A stretch of DNA of 14,530 bases from JAGNNV01 sp039932395 (GTDB taxonomy: Bacteria > Acidobacteriota > Vicinamibacteria > Fen-336 > JAGNNV01): NCBI GenBank assembly GCA_039932395.1, contig JBDTQB010000092.1, positions 1 to 14,530 of the forward strand. Direction: 5' to 3'. This document shows, piece by piece, positions 7,826-14,337 of this stretch (its first letter is position 1; the number at the start of each line of letters is the position of its first letter). The notes beneath the pieces are model-generated. The model made no database searches and was not told the DNA's origin. It saw only the letters and a list, made by a program, of their open reading frames with translations. A program made the translations under genes and the position numbers.

Positions 7826-8467
7826 ATGAGTTCCCGGAGACTTCCGGTCTACCTGCTTCTCGACACCTCTGGGTCAATGAGAGGCGAGCCGATTCAATCC
7901 GTCAATGTCGGGCTCCAAGCGATGCTCAATGCGCTTCGGCAGGATCCCTATTCGCTGGAGTCAGTTCACCTCAGTGTCATCACATTCGACGTTGAGGCCA
8001 AAACACTGATACCTCTTACCCCGATCGAGAGCGTTCAATTGCCTGAGATAACTGTGCCCGGGTCGGGAGCAACCTTCCTTGGGGCCGCCCTTGAACTTGT
8101 CACGACGGCTGTCCGCTCCGACGTACTCCGATCGAGCTCAGAAAGAAAAGGGGATTGGCGACCCATGCTCTTCCTGATGACGGATGGAAACCCATCCGAC
8201 CTACAGGCATATCGGGACATGATCCCGGCGGTTAGAGCTCTGAACTTTGCCAGCGTTGTTGCGTGTGCCGCCGGCCCCAAGGCGAAGGTAGAACTACTAA
8301 GAGAACTGACCGACCAAGTTTACAGTTTGGACACGACGGACAGCGCAACGTTCTCACAGTTCTTCAAGTGGGTGTCCGCGTCGGTTGCGGCGGGCAGCAG
8401 CAGCGCGGGCTTGAATGCGTCGAATGCCCTTCCAGAACCACCTGCCGGAGTCAACGTCGTGCTCTGA
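7826..8467 (+). CDS. TerY-type vWA domain protein 2
   Basis: A 213-residue single vWA-domain protein, a clear paralogue of the one at 6514. The metal site is intact: DTSGS (13-17), threonine 83 and TDG (119-121). RKGDWRPMLFLMTDG and FFKWVSASV repeat the family pattern, and the C-terminus ends LPEPPAGVNVVL, matching the tail of the first copy. No strong Shine-Dalgarno site precedes the ATG, and the gap to the TerX-like stop is only seven bases, so translation is probably coupled. The third vWA gene starts 22 bases after its stop. The presence of three vWA genes suggests that different TerD-vWA pairs form distinct complexes. Confidence 0.92.
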   Translation: MSSRRLPVYLLLDTSGSMRGEPIQSVNVGLQAMLNALRQDPYSLESVHLSVITFDVEAKTLIPLTPIESVQLPEITVPGSGATFLGAALELVTTAVRSDVLRSSSERKGDWRPMLFLMTDGNPSDLQAYRDMIPAVRALNFASVVACAAGPKAKVELLRELTDQVYSLDTTDSATFSQFFKWVSASVAAGSSSAGLNASNALPEPPAGVNVVL

Positions 8468-8489
8468 GCCCAGTCCAGCGGAGTTAAAG

Positions 8490-9572
8490 ATGAGGCGTCT
8501 CCCGATTTATTTTGTACTGGATGTCTCCGAATCTATGATCGGAGAAAACCTCCGTAACCTCCAGAACGGGCTTGCGAAGATCGTACGAGATCTTCGAACC
8601 GATGCGAACGCACTAGAGTCCGTCCATATTTCGGTGGTGGCGTTCGCCGGAAGTGTAAGAACACTGGCACCGCTCGTAGAACTCGAGTCTTTCTATCCTC
8701 CTCGACTCCCAGTTGGCAGTGGGACATCGCTCGGCGCCGCGCTTACTCATTTGATGGCCGAGATCGACAACCAAGTGACGAAGACGACGTCAGACCGGAA
8801 GGGGGATTGGAAGCCCATCGTTTACCTCATGACAGATGGGAAGCCAACCGACGATGCCGGGCCTGCGACGAGGCGGTGGCGTGAGCACTTCAGTAAGCGA
8901 GCGTCTTTGGTCGCGATCGCTATTGGACAGTTTGCCGACGTGACAGCGTTGCAGGAGCTTACCGACACAGTACTTGTCTTCTCGCAGAACCAAGATGCCG
9001 ATTTCAGTAAGTTCGCCCGCTGGGTGACCGCATCTATTTCTATTCAGAGTCAAGCGATAAACGTCGGAGCGTCGCCGACCCGGGACGGGATCAGTCTGGC
9101 CAAGTTTGACGATCCCTCCCTAGTGCTAGTGAACGGGCGGTCACAGCGAGTCCTTGCGGACGAGGACTCCGTGATCCTGGTTGGCCGCTGCCAGCGGAAG
9201 GAGACCCCATACCTCATGCGATTCGACCGCTTCGCCGTCTCGCTGCCCGGAATCGATGTCCCTGCGAAGGAGGCACTCTCAACAGAGGATGGCGTCTACA
9301 TGGTTTCGGGTTGCTACCCGGTGGATGAGGACTACTTCGAGTGGAGTCTGACAGCCCAGCCAGTAGTGCGGGTAAACGTTGGAGCCCTACGCGGCGGTGC
9401 TGGCTGCCCGCATTGCGCGAATCCATTCGCGTTCGCGGTTTGTAAATGTGGTCGCCTGACATGCGTCAAGGGAAGCGGCGGCGCAAAGTGCCCCTGGTGT
9501 GGAGAGATCGGAACCTATGCGGCCGCGTCGGAGGACGATCCGGGGATGACGATCGCCCGCGGGAGAGGCTAA
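8490..9572 (+). CDS. TerY-type vWA protein 3 with C-terminal zinc ribbon (TerY-P triad)
   Basis: A 360-residue protein. The N-terminal vWA domain (about 1-190) has DVSES (11-15), threonine 79 and TDG (115-117), so its metal site is complete. A middle beta-rich region (about 205-295) has no family that I recognise. The C-terminal zinc module contains CPHC (306-309), CKC (318-320), C325 and CPWC (334-337). The ATG at 8490 is chosen because MRRLPIYFVLDVS aligns with the starts of the other vWA proteins and GCGGAG precedes it; an in-frame ATG at 8415 lies inside the preceding gene. The gene sits 15 bases before the PP2C gene, followed by the kinase, which is the TerY-P triad arrangement. It probably recruits partners for the phosphatase-kinase pair. 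Confidence 0.91.
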   Translation: MRRLPIYFVLDVSESMIGENLRNLQNGLAKIVRDLRTDANALESVHISVVAFAGSVRTLAPLVELESFYPPRLPVGSGTSLGAALTHLMAEIDNQVTKTTSDRKGDWKPIVYLMTDGKPTDDAGPATRRWREHFSKRASLVAIAIGQFADVTALQELTDTVLVFSQNQDADFSKFARWVTASISIQSQAINVGASPTRDGISLAKFDDPSLVLVNGRSQRVLADEDSVILVGRCQRKETPYLMRFDRFAVSLPGIDVPAKEALSTEDGVYMVSGCYPVDEDYFEWSLTAQPVVRVNVGALRGGAGCPHCANPFAFAVCKCGRLTCVKGSGGAKCPWCGEIGTYAAASEDDPGMTIARGRG

Positions 9573-9587
9573 CTTAGGGGATTGAGT

Positions 9588-11306
9588 ATGACCACGAACA
9601 CGCTCCCAGCGACGTCAGTACGAAAGCTGATTGACTTTGCAATTGAAGAAGTTCAGCGGACGATTGGAGAGGTCCACATGGCATCACCCGGCGAACTTCG
9701 CCGCCTTAGCCACGATGGGGACCTAGAAGCGCGTACTAGGGAGTACCTGAGTCTAGTCCAGCAGGCGCTGCTGAACTGGTCAACAGAAGGCACTACTCCC
9801 GAGCCGCTCGGACCGAACTCCGGGGCGGCACTCAGTCCGGGGACAGGCGAGGATGCCTCTCCATCGGCCGAATTAGCACCAGAGATCGCGTCGTCGAACA
9901 GGCCGACAGATAAGCTCGACACTTCCATGTCGGGACCTAACTCCCTGGTTCCAAATTCGGTGCCGGACGCAATCGCCGTAGGTGAACTCTCCGCGCCCCT
10001 TCTCGCCTCGCCGCCGCCAATTGCGGACCGACAGCACTGGGGCTTTCCGCCCTTTAGTGCGACTAGGCGCCCGCCCGCCCGCCCTGTGGTTCACCGCGAT
10101 GTGGAGTGCCGCCTACCTAACGCCAACGTTGGTCGGCCATACGAAGCCCGCATCCCGATCGAGGGCTCTCCCAATGTCGGCGAACCTCGCATCACTAGTG
10201 TGGACCTGCCGCCCGATCTTGGTCTAACGCTGTCCCCCGACAACACTAGAGTTACAGGAATTCCGACCAAGGATGGCGAATTTCATTTCGGCGTACGCTT
10301 TCATTGGGAGGCTGAGTCTCCGTCGGAGCGCCCGGCTATCGAGCGTCAATTGTCTCTCGTAATCAACCCCGATCCGCGCAGCCTGTGGAAGAGTTTTCCG
10401 TCGGATCAAGGAGGCGCGTACCCTAAGACGGACGAAGAGGCGCACCATGTTGAGGGATTCGGCAGGAGGCTCATCGGCGCGAGCAAGCGAGGACGCTCTC
10501 ATGCTCATGTTGGGAGCTTTCGTGATGACGACTTCGTCGTGAGGGCCGACGATCGAACCGGATGGCATATCGTGGCAGTCGCCGACGGGGCTGGAAGTGC
10601 TAAATGTTCACGAAAAGGCTCCTCGTTGGCGGTCGGTGCTTCGGTGGACTTTGTGTCGCTCGAACTTGCTGGCGGTGCTGCAGAGTCGATTGAGCTGGCC
10701 GTCTCCGATTGGCTCTTGGACGGGCTTGCGGTTCCTTCAGCCGATACCAAGCGAATCAGTGACCTTCTCTACCGGCTCCTGGGGGGAGCGGCCCACGAGG
10801 CGGTCAAGGCAATTCAGCGTGAATGCGAGGCAGCCAAGCGACCGTACAGGGACTACTCAACGACACTCATTCTGGCCATTCATAAGAGGATCTCCGGCCG
10901 GGAATTCATCGCCGCGTACTGGGTTGGTGATGGCGGCGTGGGTGTATTCAGCAAGGAAAACGAGACCGTCAAGGTTCTCGGCGACGGCGACTGCGGCGAG
11001 TTTGCCGGGCAGACCCGATTTCTAGACGCCTCCATGATTCAGGGGAAGGAGATCGTCGATCGGCTGCGGTTTACCGCAGTCGAGACGTTCACGACCCTCA
11101 TCTTGATGACCGACGGCGTCACGGACCCTAAGTTCGAGACCGACAAGAACCTGAGGGACCCGGTCTATTGGGAGAAGCTGTGGGACGAACTATCGTTGTC
11201 CTTCTTGGGTACGGACGTGAGCAATCCTGAGGCCGCCCTCCTTTCTTGGTTGAATTTTGATTCGCCGGGCAACCATGACGATCGCACAATCGTAGTTGTG
11301 AGCTAG
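9588..11306 (+). CDS. PP2C-type protein phosphatase with N-terminal helical, linker and Ig-like regions (TerY-P triad)
   Basis: A 572-residue protein. Residues 1-65 are helical. Residues 66-170 are a low-complexity linker rich in Pro, Ser, Ala and Gly. Residues about 176-238 resemble a He_PIG/cadherin-like Ig domain (PNANVGRPYEARI, LPPDLGLTLSP, VTGIPTKDGEFHFGV). The PP2C domain fills about 290-572, with VADGAGSAKCS (331-341), DYSTTLIL (422-429), YWVGDGGVGVF (444-454), LILMTDGVTDP (504-514) and NHDDRTIVVV (562-571), giving the expected metal-binding aspartates. It should be a Mg2+/Mn2+-dependent serine/threonine phosphatase opposing the kinase that follows eight bases downstream. ATG at 9588 is preferred to TTG at 9582 because AGGGG lies seven bases before it. 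Confidence 0.92.
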   Translation: MTTNTLPATSVRKLIDFAIEEVQRTIGEVHMASPGELRRLSHDGDLEARTREYLSLVQQALLNWSTEGTTPEPLGPNSGAALSPGTGEDASPSAELAPEIASSNRPTDKLDTSMSGPNSLVPNSVPDAIAVGELSAPLLASPPPIADRQHWGFPPFSATRRPPARPVVHRDVECRLPNANVGRPYEARIPIEGSPNVGEPRITSVDLPPDLGLTLSPDNTRVTGIPTKDGEFHFGVRFHWEAESPSERPAIERQLSLVINPDPRSLWKSFPSDQGGAYPKTDEEAHHVEGFGRRLIGASKRGRSHAHVGSFRDDDFVVRADDRTGWHIVAVADGAGSAKCSRKGSSLAVGASVDFVSLELAGGAAESIELAVSDWLLDGLAVPSADTKRISDLLYRLLGGAAHEAVKAIQRECEAAKRPYRDYSTTLILAIHKRISGREFIAAYWVGDGGVGVFSKENETVKVLGDGDCGEFAGQTRFLDASMIQGKEIVDRLRFTAVETFTTLILMTDGVTDPKFETDKNLRDPVYWEKLWDELSLSFLGTDVSNPEAALLSWLNFDSPGNHDDRTIVVVS

Positions 11307-11314
11307 CTAGTTCG

Positions 11315-12811
11315 ATGGCCATCATCAAATTGACAACACTTGACGGCGTTCCGGTGGAGTTTGTCGATCAGATCATCGGCTCCGGAGCGATGAAAGACGT
11401 CTACTTTAGCCCGGACCGGTCCTATGTTGTGGCCTTCTTTCGCCAGAAGCAGGACTACCAAGCGAGAGATCGGATTATCCAGATTGCCGGGCGTTTTAGA
11501 GAAAACCTGTTCACGCAAGCTGGAGGGGACTACTGGCGCAACCTGTTCTGCTGGCCGACCGGCGTCGTCGAGTACAACGGCAAGGTCGGCGTCGTCGCGC
11601 CGGCCTACCAGCCACACTTCTTTTTCAAGTATGGGTCACCCAACAATGACTCGATGCTCGGAATCAAGGGGAAGGAGAAGGAGGGCAAATGGTTCGCATC
11701 TGCGAAGAATCGTAGTCGTTACCTCGACCCGCGAGAGCTCGGTGACTGGCTAAGCCACTTACGAGTGTGCCTCTTAGTCAGTCGCGCTGTCCGTCGCATG
11801 CACGCGGCGGGCCTTGCGCACTCCGACCTGTCCTACAAGAATGTCCTAGTTGACCCGTCGTCTGGTCAAGCATGCATCATAGACGTCGATGGCTTAGTCG
11901 TCCCAGGAAGATTTCCTCCAGATGTCGTAGGTACACCAGACTTCATCGCGCCCGAGGTCGTCGGCACTTGCCACCTGAGTAGGGACGATGCCGCTCGCAA
12001 GCTGCCCAACATCAGCACAGACCGCCACGCCCTCGCAGTCCTAATTTACATGTACCTCTTGTACAGGCACCCACTGAGGGGAGACAAGGTCCATGACCTC
12101 GAACCGAACAAGGACGAAACGTTGTCGATGGGCGAGAGGGCACTGTTCATTGAGCATCCCATTGACGCCTCAAACCGGGTCAAAGTCGCCAACTGCCAGA
12201 AGAGTGAGTTGCCGTGGAAGGACACTTCTAAGCTTCCCTACTCGATCACCGGACCGTTTCTGTCGCCCTTGATCGACCGAGCCTTCATCGAAGGGTTGAA
12301 AGACCCCGCCCGTCGACCCACCGCAGATGAATGGGAGCACGCGCTGGTCAAGACGGTCGACTTGATTCAGCCCTGTTTGAATCCTGCTTGCGCGCAGAAA
12401 TGGTACGTCTTTGCCAATACGAAGAAACCAGTCTGCCCCTTCTGTAGCGCTCCCTATTCAGGACGATTGCCGGTTTTGAACCTCTATTCCGCGAGAAGGG
12501 CCGGCGAGTTCAAACCGGACAATCACCGATTGATGGTCTACACCAATCAGTCTCTCTTCCTCTGGCACGCCAATCGCAACATCTCGCCAAACGAAAGGTT
12601 GCCCGACGAGCACAAGAAGCGAGTCGGATATTTCGTCCTGCACCAGGGGCGCTGGTACCTTGTCAACGAACGCCTACCTGATCTAACTGACGTCGAAACG
12701 AAGGAAGTTTTTACGTTGGGAACGAAAATGGAACTTGTCGACGGAAGGCAGATCCTACTCTCCAAGGCCGATGGCGGTCGGCTCGTTATCGTTCAAATGA
12801 TTGAGGCATGA
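11315..12811 (+). CDS. Protein kinase with zinc ribbon and FHA-like C-terminal region (TerY-P triad)
   Basis: A 498-residue protein with a divergent eukaryotic-type kinase fold. Visible parts are the glycine loop GSGAMKDVY (22-30), the catalytic loop HSDLSYKN (169-176, aspartate 171 and asparagine 176), the metal site IDVDG (189-193) in place of DFG, and GTPDFIAPEVV (206-216). STDRHALAVLIYMYL and PARRPTADEW are kinase C-lobe features. The usual VAxK lysine is not obvious: the strand reads YVVAFFRQK. After the kinase domain there is a zinc ribbon (C354, C359, C374, C377), then about 100 residues of beta structure (GRWYLVNERL, ELVDGRQILL) resembling an FHA-like domain, which would bind phosphothreonine. 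It is the third member of the TerY-P triad and overlaps pgpA by ATGA. Confidence 0.92.
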   Translation: MAIIKLTTLDGVPVEFVDQIIGSGAMKDVYFSPDRSYVVAFFRQKQDYQARDRIIQIAGRFRENLFTQAGGDYWRNLFCWPTGVVEYNGKVGVVAPAYQPHFFFKYGSPNNDSMLGIKGKEKEGKWFASAKNRSRYLDPRELGDWLSHLRVCLLVSRAVRRMHAAGLAHSDLSYKNVLVDPSSGQACIIDVDGLVVPGRFPPDVVGTPDFIAPEVVGTCHLSRDDAARKLPNISTDRHALAVLIYMYLLYRHPLRGDKVHDLEPNKDETLSMGERALFIEHPIDASNRVKVANCQKSELPWKDTSKLPYSITGPFLSPLIDRAFIEGLKDPARRPTADEWEHALVKTVDLIQPCLNPACAQKWYVFANTKKPVCPFCSAPYSGRLPVLNLYSARRAGEFKPDNHRLMVYTNQSLFLWHANRNISPNERLPDEHKKRVGYFVLHQGRWYLVNERLPDLTDVETKEVFTLGTKMELVDGRQILLSKADGGRLVIVQMIEA

Positions 12812-13299
12812 AGCCAACACTAAAAACTGTCCTGACTGACCCGGGCCACTTGGTGGCCTTCGGATTCGGTGCGGGCCTGAGTCCGTTTGCCCCTGGCACG
12901 ATGGGATCCATCGTCGCCATCCCGTTCTATTGCCTACTCCACATTGTTGCTCCGGGATGGTGGTCGTTGGTTGTCACCTCCATAGGTTTCATCGTAGGGG
13001 TGCCAATCTCTGATCGAACGGGCCGTTGGGTTGGCGATGCTGACTACGGCGGAATTGTCTGGGACGAGATCTGCGCGATGTGGCTAGTGCTGTACTTCGT
13101 CCCCTTCACCGTAAAGGGCATCCTCGCGGCGTTGGTGGTTTTTCGGGTGTTTGACATTCTGAAACCCTGGCCGATATCCGTGGTGGACGCCAAAATCAAG
13201 AACGGTCTTGGCGTCATGCTTGATGACTTGTTGGCAGGGTTGCTATCGGTCGGCGTGCTTAGGGCCGTAATGTCTTACTATCCGTCGTTGCTTGCCTGA
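12808..13299 (+). CDS. pgpA: Phosphatidylglycerophosphatase A
   Basis: A 163-residue membrane protein of the PgpA family, which dephosphorylates phosphatidylglycerol phosphate to phosphatidylglycerol in the inner membrane. The family signatures are present: FGFGAGLSPFAPGTMGS (18-34), GIVWDEI (82-88), FRVFDILKPWP (112-122) and GLGVMLDDLLAG (133-144), with hydrophobic helices at about 35-65, 89-112 and 138-153. The length is slightly below the 170 or so residues of the Escherichia coli protein. The ATG overlaps the kinase stop as ATGA, so it is translated with the Ter kinase. This is an unusual place for a housekeeping lipid gene: it may be a second, Ter-dedicated copy, or the chromosomal pgpA next to which the island lies. 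Confidence 0.93.
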   Translation: MKPTLKTVLTDPGHLVAFGFGAGLSPFAPGTMGSIVAIPFYCLLHIVAPGWWSLVVTSIGFIVGVPISDRTGRWVGDADYGGIVWDEICAMWLVLYFVPFTVKGILAALVVFRVFDILKPWPISVVDAKIKNGLGVMLDDLLAGLLSVGVLRAVMSYYPSLLA

Positions 13300-13606
13300 C
13301 GTCCTTCGGGTCTCCTAACTCGGAGGAAGGTAGAATTTCGTGGATGACGATTGGTTCCTCTCGGCGGCGGTGACGGTGGCGCGACGAGACTAGTTTCAAA
13401 ACGACGTAGAATCGAGTTCGCCTGAAGTTGCCGGCGGCGGTCATCAAGCCGTCACAACACTCGATGCAGGACCTTCGTATCAGAGAGTATGAAAATCGGT
13501 GTCCTGGTTGTGGTACCAGTGGTTGCAGCAATCTCGCGGAGGCTGTCCAAAGAGCGATTGCTGTTTCGGCGACGGTGTTAAGAATGGAAAGTGAAGGGAG
13601 AAGAGC
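13300..13606. other. Stretch after pgpA with no confident gene
   Basis: Three short plus-strand readings exist here. A 17-codon GTG frame (13340-13393, starting VDDDWFLSAAVTVARRD) follows GGAGGAAGG by nine bases. A 30-codon frame lies at 13489-13581 (MKIGVLVVVPVVAAISRR). A longer frame, ATG 13464 to 13733, encodes CPGCGTSGC about 15 residues in, but runs out of frame through the DnaJ-like microprotein. None is convincing alone. The region may be the decayed or frameshifted 5' part of a small cysteine-rich gene. Confidence 0.4.
13303..13330 (+). terminator. Hairpin just after pgpA, possible terminator
   Basis: An interrupted inverted repeat starts three bases after the pgpA stop: CCTTC (13303-13307), a four-base bulge, CTCC (13312-13315), loop TAACTC, GGAG (13322-13325) and GAAGG (13326-13330). 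Nine base pairs are possible. It is followed by TAGAATTTCG, not a true T-run, so a classical intrinsic terminator is only partly supported. The 3' arm also reads as a strong Shine-Dalgarno sequence. Confidence 0.35.
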
Positions 13607-13720
13607 ATGGGAATGGAGCAAGGACCGAAACCTCCAACGGTTTGCCCGGTGTGCAAAGGGAGCGGCAAGAGAGATGGTCGGTCGTGTCAGGAGTGCAATG
13701 GCACTGGACGTCGAAGGTAG
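13607..13720 (+). CDS. 37-residue DnaJ-type zinc-finger microprotein
   Basis: A 37-residue reading, MGMEQGPKPP followed by TVCPVCKGSG and then SCQECNGTGRRR. It carries two exact CxxCxGxG repeats (C13-x2-C16 and C27-x2-C30), the zinc-binding repeat of the DnaJ central domain. Two such repeats make one zinc site, so a single-site finger is expected. The ATG at 13607 has AGGGAG at 13595-13600 with a six-base spacer; a second in-frame ATG lies at 13613. The frame is closed upstream by TGA at 13592, so it cannot be the tail of a longer protein in this frame. Stand-alone proteins of this kind are common and mostly uncharacterised. A different-frame reading (13464-13733) overlaps it entirely, so a frameshifted larger gene is the alternative. 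Confidence 0.6.
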   Translation: MGMEQGPKPPTVCPVCKGSGKRDGRSCQECNGTGRRR

Positions 13721-13798
13721 GCACGGCAAATAGGCGGTCGGCTGGGACTAGCTCTTGCATTCCAAAGACGGTGTTCGCGGGTTGGGTGAGTGTGGCGT

Positions 13799-13948
13799 TG
13801 GAGCGACTCCGTTGATTCGGCCGTGTGGTCTGTGGTGATTGTAAGTAACAAAGTCAGGGGATCGAGGGATCCTCGTCGCTGCGCTGACGAGGAATAGGGA
13901 ACCGTAGGTCCATTCCCGAAGGATAGTTCGAATGGATCGCTCGGCCTG
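13799..13948 (-). pseudogene. IS481-like transposase, C-terminal remnant
   Basis: On the minus strand about 50 codons read QAERSIRTILREWTYG, then a spacer, then FVTYNHHRPHGRINGVAPT. This matches the end of the rve-type integrase core of IS481-like transposases, which typically reads AERF-IRTLLREWAY and then YNHHRPHG. The catalytic DDE residues and the N-terminal part are missing, and no start exists, so it is non-functional. Its 5' end abuts the IS5/IS1182-like remnant at about 13948 with no intervening sequence. The reading frame continues to 13748 without recognisable similarity. Confidence 0.7.
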
Positions 13949-14256
13949 AGGATGTTCTCGTGACCGCGTAAGTGAGTCCGTCTCATGCGACCCGTTCGGT
14001 AGATGCGCGAATGGCCGCTCGACTCGTTCGCCTCGCAGACGCTGCATGCTCTTGCCGCGCGCTCCTCGGTTGGGTCGGCCATTGGCGTGCACTTTGCGTC
14101 GCCCGTTCATGTCGCCTTTCCACTTGCGTCGTCCACGATTGGGTTCGGAAATGTATGGACGAATCCCGGCGGCCTCGACCTTGAGCAGCACGGCCGTTGA
14201 GTGGCAACCTTGTCCGCAACCAATTCGTGCAAGCCACCCTGACATGCATTCGTGGA
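13948..14256 (-). pseudogene. IS5/IS1182-type DDE transposase, frameshifted C-terminal remnant
   Basis: Minus-strand pieces in three frames align in order with the end of a DDE_Tnp_1-type transposase. They are GLHELVADK in the first frame (14256-14209), CHSTAVLLKVEAAGIRPYIS through EPNRGRRKWKG to RLRGERVERPFAHL in the second (about 14206-13997), and TGRMRRTHLRGHENIL in the third (13998-13948). Intact relatives read continuously through all three, so at least two frameshifts have occurred. The N-terminal two thirds and the C-terminal end are absent. The fragment marks old insertion-sequence activity between pgpA and the downstream gene. Confidence 0.8.
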
Positions 14257-14301
14257 GCGGTCCGATCGCGGACGTCGCGAAGCGAGATGACAATGGCGGC
14301 T

Positions 14302-14330
14302 CTGACCCGATGACGAAGATGGTCTAGATT
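14302..14330 (+). promoter_or_regulatory. Candidate promoter for the transketolase-like gene
   Basis: CTGACC (14302-14307) and TAGATT (14325-14330) each match the sigma-70 -35 and -10 consensus at four of six positions, with an ideal 17-base spacer. The -10 element ends only seven bases before the ATG at 14338, and no Shine-Dalgarno sequence is present, so the transcript would be leaderless or nearly so. This is a pattern match without experimental support. Confidence 0.35.
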
Positions 14331-14337
14331 GGCCGCC

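Noticed and set aside
13870..13893. Eight-pair perfect hairpin TCCTCGTC/GACGAGGA
   Set aside because: It lies inside the IS481-like coding remnant and has no T-run; it is best seen as incidental to decayed coding sequence.
13748..14293. 181-codon minus-strand frame as one intact gene
   Set aside because: It is a chance fusion of two different transposase remnants, with the flanking parts of each in other frames.
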